Shown one piece after another: positions 9,097-17,110 of a DNA stretch of 48,578 nt. The stretch spans positions 1 to 48,578 of the forward strand of contig NZ_JADGIA010000010.1 of assembly GCF_019683635.1 (NCBI RefSeq), written 5' to 3'. Each line of letters opens with the position of its first letter. The first letter of the stretch is position 1. The notes beneath the pieces were generated by a model. It was not told where the DNA came from and ran no database searches. It saw only the letters and a list, made by a program, of their open reading frames with translations. The translations under genes were made by a program, and so were the position numbers. The stretch comes from Thermogemmatispora sp. (GTDB taxonomy: Bacteria > Chloroflexota > Ktedonobacteria > Ktedonobacterales > Ktedonobacteraceae).

Positions 9097-9352
9097 GGCA
9101 GTCGTCCAGCGAAGCGGTGCCGGGGCCCGGAATAGCAACGATCAGGTGATAAGATGAAAATGGGCACGATGCCACCTCCTCTTTGATTACCAGGCATGGT
9201 CTCTGCAGAAGAGAATAAGACGGTCGCCAGCGCTTTCGCGGGATGGTCACAAAGCTGCGCTGGCAGGGTCCGTCCTCTGTGAAGGCAGGGCCTGGCGGCG
9301 GCAGTGAGGCCCTTACTAAAGCTTATCTGCATCGATGAGCAGGAGTAGAAGC

Positions 9353-10867
9353 ATGAGTCAATGTATTGTCGAAACACGCTATGGCAGGGTTCAGGGCTAT
9401 CAGCAAGGAGAGATTTGCGTCTGGAAGGGCATTCCGTTTGCCCGGCCTCCTCTCGGGACCAGGCGCTTCCGCCCGCCTGAGCCACCTGAACCGTGGACGG
9501 ATGTGCGCCCAGCAACAGCCTTTAGTCCGATGGCCCCCCAGGTAGCCGAGATGGGGGCCAGTATGGTCGGGGCCATTGGGGCCGAGCGCGTCGTTGATCC
9601 GCGCCCGATCAGCGAGGACTGCCTGTACTTGAATATCTGGTCTCCCGCCGCAGACCAGGGGAAGCGCCCGGTGATGGTCTATATTCATGGTGGCGCCTTC
9701 ACCATCGGCTCGGCCTCTGATCCGTGGTACGACGGCGCTTCGTTCGCAGCCCGTCACAATATTGTAGTGGTCTCGCTCAATTACCGGCTGGGGATTCTGG
9801 GCTTTGTCTACCTGAAGGAGCTGGCCGGCGCTGCCTCCGGCTACAGTGGCAATTGCGGTCTGCTCGATCAGATCGCTGCCTTGCGCTGGGTACGCGAGAA
9901 TATCGAGGCTTTCGGCGGCGACCCCGAGAATGTGACTGTGATGGGCGAATCGGCGGGAGCCATGAGCATCGCGGCGCTGCTGGGCATGCCCGCGGCGCGC
10001 GGTCTCTTTAAGCGGGCGATTCTGCAGAGCGGAGCCGCCGGCGACCTTCCTACTGGTGCCGAGGCCACCCGCGTGGCTCAGGCTTTGTTGACCAGGCTTG
10101 GCCTGGACCCTTCGCAGGTCGAGGCGCTGGCTGAGGTGCCGCTGGAGGCGCTGCTCAAGGTCCAGCCGGAGCTGGGACAGGAGTTCGGTGGGGTCCGCGC
10201 TTTTAGCCCGGTGATCGATGGCGAGACACTGCCGCAGCACCCGCTGGCCATGCTGGCCCAAGGCTCAGCCAGAGACGTGACCGTGTTGCTGGGTACGAAC
10301 CGCGACGAATGGCGGCTGTTCGCTTTGATGAGTGGAGGTGTGCAGATAAACGAAGCTCTCCTCAAGCGGCTCTTCGGGGACTCGGCTCAGCAGGTGCTCG
10401 CGCTTTATACAGCGGCGCGAGAGGACCATTCTCCAGAGTTCGCCTGGATCGATCTGATGAGTGATCTGGTCTTTCGCATCCCGGCTATTCGCCTGGCGGA
10501 AGCTCAGGTCCGGCAGGGGGCACCCGTCTGGATGTATCGCTTCGATTGGAAGTCGCCCGCCTTTGGCGGGGTGCTCGGAGCCGCACATGCGATGGATATT
10601 CCTTTTGTCTTCAATACGCTCGATGTGGGACTCTCGCGCGTCTTTACTGGTACTGCGCCCAACCGGCAGGCCCTGGCCGATCTGATGCACGCCTCATGGG
10701 CGGCCTTTATCCGCAATGGGAACCCGTCCATTCCTGGCCTGCCAGAGTGGCCTCGCTACGATCTGGAACGGCGCGCAACGCTGATCTGGGATGAGACTCC
10801 CTCTCTCGCAGAGGACCCCCAGGGAGAGCTGCGAGCACTGTGGGAGGAGATCAGGCTGGTATCCTGA
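9353..10867 (+). CDS. Type-B carboxylesterase (PnbA-like)
   Basis: A 504-residue alpha/beta-hydrolase. The nucleophile elbow GESAGAMS puts the catalytic Ser at about residue 200; the oxyanion segment is YIHGGAFTIGS; the early signature GIPFARPPLG and EDCLYLNIWSP are diagnostic of the carboxylesterase/p-nitrobenzyl esterase family. The catalytic His lies in AAHAMDIPFVF near residue 410. It would hydrolyse carboxylic esters. No signal peptide is seen, so it is likely cytosolic. The ATG at 9353 is chosen over the in-frame ATG at 9335 because AGGAG (9341-9345) is correctly spaced for it. The gene is followed by a hairpin and converges with the second methyltransferase. Confidence 0.92.
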   Translation: MSQCIVETRYGRVQGYQQGEICVWKGIPFARPPLGTRRFRPPEPPEPWTDVRPATAFSPMAPQVAEMGASMVGAIGAERVVDPRPISEDCLYLNIWSPAADQGKRPVMVYIHGGAFTIGSASDPWYDGASFAARHNIVVVSLNYRLGILGFVYLKELAGAASGYSGNCGLLDQIAALRWVRENIEAFGGDPENVTVMGESAGAMSIAALLGMPAARGLFKRAILQSGAAGDLPTGAEATRVAQALLTRLGLDPSQVEALAEVPLEALLKVQPELGQEFGGVRAFSPVIDGETLPQHPLAMLAQGSARDVTVLLGTNRDEWRLFALMSGGVQINEALLKRLFGDSAQQVLALYTAAREDHSPEFAWIDLMSDLVFRIPAIRLAEAQVRQGAPVWMYRFDWKSPAFGGVLGAAHAMDIPFVFNTLDVGLSRVFTGTAPNRQALADLMHASWAAFIRNGNPSIPGLPEWPRYDLERRATLIWDETPSLAEDPQGELRALWEEIRLVS

Positions 10868-10926
10868 CCGCCAGCCAGCAGGAAGGTAAACTGGCACCAG
10901 GAGAGCCTCGCGCTGATCAGTGACAG

Positions 10927-10957
10927 GTGCGAGGTGGGAGTAGCACCCGCCTCGCAC
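10927..10957. terminator. Hairpin terminator between convergent genes
   Basis: GTGCGAGG (10927-10934) pairs with CCTCGCAC (10950-10957), extended by a wobble and GGG/CCC around a 7-base loop. The U-tract is weak (TTC, later CTTTCC). It probably serves the esterase and methyltransferase from both sides. Confidence 0.5.
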
Positions 10958-11024
10958 TTCAGGCAGTCTTTCCTTCCTGGCTGCACGGCATAATGGCGCC
11001 ATAAGCTGGGTCGGGCCAGGAGGG

Positions 11025-11963
11025 TTAGCTAGCTGCCGGTTTTTGAGCGTAGGCAACAGCCAGAGAGTAGGAGGTTCGCAGCTCATTCCATTCTTGGTTG
11101 GCTTGATCCAGCAAATCAAGCACTTGCTGCTCGGAGAGGCCAAAGCGCGCCGCGACAGGAGCACTGATAGCCTTAATTCCCTCACGCACATCAATAGCCA
11201 TCAACGAGCCGAGACGTCCTCCCCATTCCCCAACAGGAATCTCGATTGGATAGCGCTGGACATTGATCAGACCAGCTTCTAGCAAGTAGCGGTCCAGCGA
11301 GCGCATCACTTGGCCTTCGCTATCGAGACCGCGTAGAGCTGCTAGCTGCCCAATCAAGCCGATCAACTGCTGGGTAGCTGGACCAGCAGGGGTAAAGTTA
11401 CTCGAACTAGAGCTTCCCTCAACGAGTTCGATCCATCCGCCTGGAGAGGTGACGCGCACCAGCTCCTGTATCACGCCCGGCCAAGCTGACAAAGGAATAG
11501 CCAGGAAGAGAAGGCGCTGATGGACAAAGTCGAACCAGTTGCTCGCAAAGGGGAGGCCATCCAACACATCTCCCTTCACAAAGCGATAGTTGGCCGGTGG
11601 CGAGCTACTCACCTTGACCTGCTCCAGGTCAAGACCGATGACTTCGGCTTGAGGAAATTGCTGGGCCAGTTCGATAGCCCATTGCCCGGTGCCGCAGCCG
11701 ACATCTAGAATGCGCCGCGGTTGCCCAATGGGAGCCAGATAGTTGCCTCGCAAGAGACTGCGCAACACATAGTGTTGGAAATCGAGACGGTTGACCTCTC
11801 CCAGATCCTTCGGTAATAAGTAAGGCTGCTCATCTAAATAGCGGCGATGGCCTCGCAGAGGCGGCAAAGCCACCTCTCCAACCGACCTTCGCGTCGGCTG
11901 CACTGCCGGATCTGAACCTCCGGCATCTTTGCTAACTCGGCGGCGAAACAGCCACCAGGGCAT
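11025..11963 (-). CDS. Class I SAM-dependent methyltransferase (paralogue 2)
   Basis: A 312-residue paralogue of the product at 6744-7664. The reading frame is open to 12134, but the start is placed at 11963: there the protein begins MPWWLFRRR exactly like its paralogue, and AGGAGG lies upstream at proper spacing, while the upstream extension has no homology. The SAM motif is ILDVGCGTGQWAIELAQQFP, followed by AEVIGLDLEQVK, FVKGDVLDGLPFASNWFDFV and PGGWIELVEG. The C-terminal helical part ends with LLDQANQEWNELRTSYS. The substrate is unknown. It is divergent from a third methyltransferase. Confidence 0.88.
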   Translation of the reverse strand: MPWWLFRRRVSKDAGGSDPAVQPTRRSVGEVALPPLRGHRRYLDEQPYLLPKDLGEVNRLDFQHYVLRSLLRGNYLAPIGQPRRILDVGCGTGQWAIELAQQFPQAEVIGLDLEQVKVSSSPPANYRFVKGDVLDGLPFASNWFDFVHQRLLFLAIPLSAWPGVIQELVRVTSPGGWIELVEGSSSSSNFTPAGPATQQLIGLIGQLAALRGLDSEGQVMRSLDRYLLEAGLINVQRYPIEIPVGEWGGRLGSLMAIDVREGIKAISAPVAARFGLSEQQVLDLLDQANQEWNELRTSYSLAVAYAQKPAAS

Positions 11964-12467
11964 CCTTTCCTCCTTCCTGATCCCGCCCTTATCATCTGCC
12001 ACGTAAGGGAGACGAAGAACAAGGCCGCGACGGCCTTCTCCCCCAACAAGTGGACGGAACACGAAGCCAGTGAGCTCCTCTGGAAAAAGCGTAGTTCGGA
12101 AGAAAGTGTAGAAAAGAGGACAAGTTACTGTCAAGATGCCTCGCAGGGAGGAAGGACGGTCGCTCTGATTTTTATGGATTTTTCACGCCCTGCTCACCAG
12201 AGTAGGAACTGGCCCAGCCAGGAGCGGAGAGCAGTTACCGCTATCCCCAGGAAAACGAACTGACGGCAGGTCTGGCCCTGGTCTCGATCATTGTTTTCTG
12301 ACCTGGGCTGGGCCACTCCTACCAATGTCACAGCCATGTTATCCTGGCCCTTCCAGCATTGGGCTGCTTTCTGCTACACTTGAGGAAGATGCATGCTCAA
12401 GAAGATGCCATCAGCCCAGAGGCGCCCAGAGCAACGCGCCTCTTCAGACTGGAAAGGAAGCAAGTGC
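11964..12467. other. Divergent intergenic region between methyltransferases
   Basis: About 500 bases with no supportable gene. It holds the minus-strand promoter at 12105-12134 and, on the plus strand, a TACACT (12375-12380) about 88 bases before the third methyltransferase with only a poor -35 region 18 bases upstream. Nothing else recognised. Confidence 0.55.
12105..12134 (-). promoter_or_regulatory. Promoter of methyltransferase paralogue 2
   Basis: Read on the minus strand: TTGACA (12134-12129), 18-bp spacer, TACACT (12110-12105), giving a leader of about 135 bases. Same hexamers and spacing as the promoter of paralogue 1. Confidence 0.6.
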
Positions 12468-13337
12468 ATGGCCGACGTAGATCATACGTATGTGATGGAT
12501 CCAGAGAATGCCGGCGAGCTAGCCCGCCTGATGCAACAGGATCGGCTGCTAACGGAAGGCATGGGGGGCCTCTTTCCCGAGGGCCAGCTCCTACCCGAGG
12601 GCGGACGTCTGCTTGATCTGGCCTGTGGTCCTGGCGGCTGGGCCTTAGAGGTGGCGTTTCACTATCCCCACGTCGAGGTGATTGGCATCGACATCAGCCC
12701 ACCGGTGATTGAATATGCCCAGGCTCAGGCTCAGTCACGTGGACTGAGGAACGTCCGTTTCCAGGTCGGCAATGTCATGGAGCCGCTGGCTTTCGCTGAC
12801 GCCTCTTTTGATTTGATCAACGGACGCGCTCTGTCGGGCTTCATGTTGCCAGCGGCCTGGCCCCGCCTGCTGGCTGAGTGTTTCCGTCTGCTTAAGCCTG
12901 GCGGCATCTTGCGCCTGACCGAGGGGGAACTTCCTCTGACAACCAGTCCAGCCTACGAGCATTTCAGCTCCTTGATCGCCGAAGCCTTCCGGCGGGTGGG
13001 GCAGAGTTTTTCCCCAGATGGGCGCCATCTCGGTATTACGCCGGTGCTGCCACGGATGGTACGCCAGGCTGGCTTTGAGGAGGTACGGCTCCGAGCCAGC
13101 GCTATCGAGTGGTCGATGGGGACGGAGACGTATTATCCTGTCTTCAAGGATCATCTGGCCGGGATGGAATTGATTCAGCCCTTTCTCGTGAAAGTCGGCC
13201 TCATCGGTCAAGAGGAGTTAGGGAAACTGACTCAGCAGGCGATGGCCGAGATGCAACAAGAGGATTTCTGCGCGCTCTGGACGCTGCTCACCGTCTGGGG
13301 ACGTAAGCCTACGACCACGACCAGCTCCACTGTCTAG
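12468..13337 (+). CDS. Class I SAM-dependent methyltransferase
   Basis: A 289-residue enzyme beginning MADVDHTYVMDPENAGELAR. SAM motif I is LLDLACGPGGWALEVAF (about residues 45-61), motif II VEVIGIDISPPV, then FQVGNVMEPLAFADASFDLI and PGGILRLTEGE. The C-terminal half is helical and differs from the two MPWW paralogues, so it belongs to a related but separate group. The ATG at 12468 is preferred to the in-frame ATG at 12393 because an AAGGAAG lies just upstream and the preceding residues look non-coding. Substrate unknown. Confidence 0.85.
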   Translation: MADVDHTYVMDPENAGELARLMQQDRLLTEGMGGLFPEGQLLPEGGRLLDLACGPGGWALEVAFHYPHVEVIGIDISPPVIEYAQAQAQSRGLRNVRFQVGNVMEPLAFADASFDLINGRALSGFMLPAAWPRLLAECFRLLKPGGILRLTEGELPLTTSPAYEHFSSLIAEAFRRVGQSFSPDGRHLGITPVLPRMVRQAGFEEVRLRASAIEWSMGTETYYPVFKDHLAGMELIQPFLVKVGLIGQEELGKLTQQAMAEMQQEDFCALWTLLTVWGRKPTTTTSSTV

Positions 13338-13341
13338 AAGA

Positions 13342-13428
13342 GCTGGCAGTTGCTCGCTGACGGTTGAGCTGCGCGAGGTGCTGAGAGCGCGCTGCCAGCC
13401 CCCGGGAAGCGCCCCGCCGTCAGCGAGC
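13342..13428 (+). other. Interleaved inverted repeats (possible pseudoknot RNA)
   Basis: Right after the methyltransferase stop, two perfect inverted repeats interlock: A = GCTGGCAG (13342-13349) with A' = CTGCCAGC (13392-13399), and B = GCTCGCTGACGG (13352-13363) with B' = CCGTCAGCGAGC (13417-13428). The A-B-A'-B' order means an RNA could form a pseudoknot or switch between two hairpins. No U-tract follows, so a simple terminator is not the best reading. Confidence 0.4.
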
Positions 13429-13901
13429 TGCCTCCTTATCCTGGTCGTGCCGGATATTCTCCCCAGCTCCCAAGAGTGATGCGCCCTCCACTCCCAACGC
13501 CCAGCAAAAGAAATAGATTGGCCGCAAAGGTCCAGTCATTCCTCTCATAAGGGACGCCCCCATTCAATGCAGCCCCTTCTACAGGGCCATAGACCGCTCA
13601 CTGGGCAAGCCCCTGACAGATATTCCGCCTACTAGCGCGCCACGCTCTGAGGAGAGCCTTCCCTTGAAAAGCAATGAGCATTTATACAATGTTTAACTCT
13701 CACCAAGGGTCATTTATGCGTTATTTATCCATTATGAGCTAAACTCATAGTGTCCGCTCAGAGACGAGCCATTGAGAACGGAGCCAGTCAGCCAGTCGGG
13801 TCGTCTCGCAATGCCCTGACCGTCCCACTGGCTGGCTGGTCGGCTAGCCGACCGAGATCGTGAAAGAGTCGTCTTTTCTCCGGCAGCGAGAAGAACGAAT
13901 A
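13429..13901 (+). promoter_or_regulatory. Upstream region of the NMT1-class ABC operon
   Basis: About 470 bases without a gene. An AT-rich block at 13675-13745 carries TTGAAA (13664-13669) and TACAAT (13685-13690) with a short 15-bp spacer, then a small dyad TATGAG-N5-CTCATA (13733-13749). Further down is a perfect 16-bp palindrome GGTCGGCTAGCCGACC (13838-13853), preceded by further complementary blocks (GAGACGA near 13760 with TCGTCTC near 13801). This could be a regulator-binding or folded leader region; no known riboswitch consensus was recognised. Confidence 0.4.
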
Positions 13902-14795
13902 ATGCAACACCCACAGAGAAACCTCTCACCCGCATCATCTCCTACGCCACGCTCACCGGCCCAAGAGGTACCCAGCACCCGGTATTCTAAGGACAGCACG
14001 CCGGTTATCGAGCTGCGGCAAGTGACCAAACGCTTTCTCACGCCCGGCGGGCAGACCTATACCGCGCTACGCGACCTGAGCCTGAGCGTGGCCCCGGGCG
14101 AGTTCTGTGCGCTCATCGGCCCCACCGGCTGCGGCAAGTCCACGACATTGAGCCTCATCGCCGGGCTGGATACCCCAAGTGCCGGCTCCGTCCTGGTCAT
14201 GGGGGAAGAGGTGCATGGCAACGACCCGCGCATCGGCTATGTCTTTCAGACCGACGCTGTCTTTCCCTGGAAGAACGTGCTGCACAACGTGGCCGCCGGT
14301 CCCCTCTTTCGCGGCGTTCCCAGGCGGGAAGCTCTGGAGCGGGCCCGCTCCTGGATCGCCCGCGTTGGCCTGGCCGGCTTCGAAGACCGCTATCCCCATC
14401 AGCTTTCGGGCGGCATGCGCAAGCGTGTGGCCCTCGCCCAAACCTTCATCAATGAGCCACAGATTCTGCTGATGGATGAGCCTTTCAGCGCTCTCGATGT
14501 GCAGACACGCACGCTGATGGAGAACGAGCTGCTGCAGCTGTGGTCCGCGCTTTCGGCCTCAGTGGTCTTTGTGACCCACGATCTGGAGGAGGCGATCGCC
14601 CTCGCCGATCGCGTCTGCGTGCTGACCGCCGGACCGGCTACGGTCAAGGGCATCTATACCATTGACCTGCCTCGTCCGCGCAATGTGGCCGAGATCCGCT
14701 TCGATCCGCGCTTTGTTCAGCTCTACCACGATATCTGGGAGGACCTCCGCGACGAGGTGATGATTAGCTATGAGCGAGCCAAACACTCTTCTTGA
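13902..14795 (+). CDS. ABC transporter ATP-binding protein (nitrate/sulfonate/taurine type)
   Basis: An ATPase of about 297 residues. Walker A is GPTGCGKST, the Q-loop is in GYVFQTDAVFPWKNV, the ABC signature is LSGGMRKRV, Walker B is ILLMDEPFSALD, and the H-loop is VTHDLEEAIALADRV. The FPWKNV motif after the Q-loop is typical of SsuB/TauB/NrtD-type importers. The frame is open back to a GTG at 13860, but the ATG at 13902 has a GAGAAG-like ribosome site and is preferred. It energises the permease encoded next, with which it overlaps by 26 bases. Confidence 0.9.
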   Translation: MQHPQRNLSPASSPTPRSPAQEVPSTRYSKDSTPVIELRQVTKRFLTPGGQTYTALRDLSLSVAPGEFCALIGPTGCGKSTTLSLIAGLDTPSAGSVLVMGEEVHGNDPRIGYVFQTDAVFPWKNVLHNVAAGPLFRGVPRREALERARSWIARVGLAGFEDRYPHQLSGGMRKRVALAQTFINEPQILLMDEPFSALDVQTRTLMENELLQLWSALSASVVFVTHDLEEAIALADRVCVLTAGPATVKGIYTIDLPRPRNVAEIRFDPRFVQLYHDIWEDLRDEVMISYERAKHSS

Positions 14796-15660
14796 GCGGC
14801 AGCAGAGCATTGCCCATCCGATGGCGGAGACGGACAGCGCTGCCCTGGCGGCCCTGGTTCGGCGACGCCGGCGCCGACGCTGGCTCATTAACGCCCTGCG
14901 GCTGCTGCTGTTGGTGGCGTTGATTGGTGGCTGGGAATTGGGGGCCCGCCTGGGCCTGATCGATTCATTCTTCTGGGGACGCCCGTCTGGGATCTGGCAG
15001 CAGCTGGTGACCTGGGTGCTCCACGGCACCGCCCAGGGGCCGCTCTGGGTACAGATAGCCATGACCCTGGAGGAGGCTCTGCTTGGCTTCCTGATCGGGG
15101 TCGTTCTCGGCATCAGCTTCGGCGTCCTCCTGGGCCGCAACGCCTTCCTGGCCGAGCTGCTCGGCCCTTATATTAAGGCAGCCAATTCTATTCCCCGCGT
15201 GACCCTGGCGCCGCTCTTTGCCATTGGGCTGGGCCTGGGGAGTCAGTCGAAGGTCGCCCTGGCGGTCGTCCTGGTCTTTTTCATTGTCTTCTTCAATGCC
15301 TTCCAGGGCGTGCGCGAGGTCGACCGGAATCTGCTGGCCAACGCCCGCATTCTGGGAGCCAACCGCTGGCAACTGTTCCGCGAGGTGATCCTGCCTTCGG
15401 CGCTCACCTGGATCATCGCCAGCCTGCACACAAGCTTTAGCTTTGCGCTGGTGGGGGCCGTGGTCGGCGAGTTCGTCGGCTCGATCGAGGGCATCGGTCT
15501 GCTGATCCAGAACGCCGGCGCCACTTTCAACGCCAATGGGGTCTTCGCGGCCATGCTGATTCTGGCCGCAGTCGCTCTGCTCTCGGAGATAGTGATTACC
15601 GCCCTGGAGCGGCGTCTCCTGCGCTGGCGCCCGACAGCCCTGAGCGAGGTCACCCTCTGA
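14770..15660 (+). CDS. ABC transporter permease (SsuC/TauC type)
   Basis: A 296-residue inner-membrane permease with six or so helices. The cytosolic N-terminus is very basic (VRRRRRRRWLINALR). The EAA coupling loop is ANARILGANRWQLFREVILPSALTWI (about residues 195-220), which docks on the ATPase. The downstream segment FALVGAVVGEFVGSIEGIGLLIQNA is the family signature. It starts inside the end of the ATPase gene, so translation is coupled. Confidence 0.9.
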   Translation: MSEPNTLLERQQSIAHPMAETDSAALAALVRRRRRRRWLINALRLLLLVALIGGWELGARLGLIDSFFWGRPSGIWQQLVTWVLHGTAQGPLWVQIAMTLEEALLGFLIGVVLGISFGVLLGRNAFLAELLGPYIKAANSIPRVTLAPLFAIGLGLGSQSKVALAVVLVFFIVFFNAFQGVREVDRNLLANARILGANRWQLFREVILPSALTWIIASLHTSFSFALVGAVVGEFVGSIEGIGLLIQNAGATFNANGVFAAMLILAAVALLSEIVITALERRLLRWRPTALSEVTL

Positions 15661-15792
15661 TACCGCTCCACTTCAGAGAGACCAACGCTCGCCCTCGCCG
15701 GGACAGCACCACGCCCCGCAAGAGGTAGCGCCTGAGCGCTGCCTCAATCGCACAACAAATGAAAGGCACGAAGGGAAAGGAAGAGGAAGACC

Positions 15793-16836
15793 ATGCGTGT
15801 CAAGCGACAGTGGCTGCGACAGCCCATGACCGTGCTCATTCTTCTGCTGGCCGCCCTGGCCAGCGCCTGTGGCAGCAGTGCAAGCGGGCCAACTGTGAGT
15901 AATGGCAAGGTCCAGCTCAAGATCATGGTCGGGGGGCTGAGTAAGCAGATTTATCTGCCCAATATGCTCACCCAGCGGCTGGGCTACTTCGCCCAGGAGG
16001 GCCTGGCTGTTACCCTCATCGATGAAGCTTCCGGCCAGTCGGCAGAGGACGAGGTGCTGGCTGGCCAGGTCGATGCTGGCTCCGGCTCCTACAATCACAC
16101 CATTGAGCTGCAAGCGGCAGGCAAGCAAATGGAGTGCGTGGTGCAGCTCGACATCGCTCCGGGCGAGGCCGAAATTGTGGCCGCGCGCGAGGCCGGCCAG
16201 ATTCGCTCGGTCAGCGATCTCAAAGGGAAGAATCTGGGGGTGACCGAGCTGGGTTCGGGAACTCAGACCCTGACAACTGTCCTGCTTCACAAGGTTGGCA
16301 TCGCCCCCAATCAGGTCCACTTCGTTCCGGTGGGGGCCGGGGACACGTTCATTGCTGCCCTGCAACAGGGCAAGATCGACGCCGGCATGACGACTGAGCC
16401 AACTATTTCGCGCATCCTGGCGAGCGGTATCGGCAAGGTCCTGGTCGACCTGCGCACTCCCCAGACCACACAGGCCGCCCTCGGTGGTCCTTACCCCTTT
16501 ATCTGTGTCTTCATGCGCAACGACTATGTGAATGCTCATAAGGATGTGGTGCAGAAGCTGGTCAATGCCTACGTCAAGACCCTGAAATGGATTCACAGCC
16601 ATACGGCGGAGCAGATTGCCGACATGATGCCCGCCGACTACTACGCCGGCAATAAGCAGCTGTACGTGACAGCGCTGCAGAACCAGCTGGCGATCTTCAG
16701 TCCAGACGGACTGATGCCCGCCGGTGGCCCGGAGTTTGTGCTGAGTACCGAGCAGCAGTCAAATAGCTCGGTGCAGGGGAAGCAGATCGATCTGAGCACG
16801 ACCTACACCAATGAGTTCGCCAGCAAGGCCAGTTAG
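15793..16836 (+). CDS. ABC substrate-binding lipoprotein (NMT1/THI5-like)
   Basis: A 347-residue lipoprotein. The signal peptide ends in a lipobox LASAC (Cys about residue 26), so it is anchored outside the membrane. The mature part has the NMT1/THI5-like pattern: KIMVGGLSKQIYLPNMLTQRLGYFAQEGLAVTLID, then GQVDAGSGSYNHTIELQAAGKQMECVVQLD and LKGKNLGVTELGSGTQT. This fold binds small solutes such as sulfonates, nitrate, pyrimidine precursors or aromatic acids; the substrate is not readable here and no catabolic genes adjoin. The ribosome site AAAGGAAGAGGAA is strong. Third gene of the ABC operon. Confidence 0.9.
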   Translation: MRVKRQWLRQPMTVLILLLAALASACGSSASGPTVSNGKVQLKIMVGGLSKQIYLPNMLTQRLGYFAQEGLAVTLIDEASGQSAEDEVLAGQVDAGSGSYNHTIELQAAGKQMECVVQLDIAPGEAEIVAAREAGQIRSVSDLKGKNLGVTELGSGTQTLTTVLLHKVGIAPNQVHFVPVGAGDTFIAALQQGKIDAGMTTEPTISRILASGIGKVLVDLRTPQTTQAALGGPYPFICVFMRNDYVNAHKDVVQKLVNAYVKTLKWIHSHTAEQIADMMPADYYAGNKQLYVTALQNQLAIFSPDGLMPAGGPEFVLSTEQQSNSSVQGKQIDLSTTYTNEFASKAS

Positions 16837-16884
16837 GGGGAGAGCACGGTCTGGGCGCTAGACGGATTAGGAGCATCAACATAG

Positions 16885-16978
16885 TATAATGGGATGTCGT
16901 TGACGCTGCCCTTGCTTCGAGAACACAGGCAAACAGAGCAGGGCAGCGTCTCCCGGGTCTCGGCCTTTGGCCCTGCTC
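16885..16978 (+). promoter_or_regulatory. Leader of the two-component operon with competing hairpins
   Basis: A consensus -10 TATAAT (16885-16890), with no good -35, is followed by GACGCTGCCCT (16902-16912), perfectly complementary to AGGGCAGCGTC (16940-16950). The right arm overlaps GAGCAGGGC (16937-16945), which is perfectly complementary to GCCCTGCTC (16970-16978). The two hairpins share bases and exclude each other, as in attenuators. The leader runs about 210 bases to the kinase start. Confidence 0.45.
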
Positions 16979-17110
16979 GGAAGATAGCCATAACACTGGG
17001 GTGCCTGTGCCTGGCCCCAGAGAGACGCACCGCGAGAGCTGCGGGACCGACCAGGGGGCAGGGAACCCTGAGAGAGAGAAGCCAGCCAGGTTCACTGTGG
17101 AGAAAGGCTT

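Noticed and set aside
13429-13901. Considered TPP or guanidine (ykkC) riboswitch before the NMT1-class ABC operon.
   Set aside because: The conserved core sequences of these riboswitches were not found by eye.
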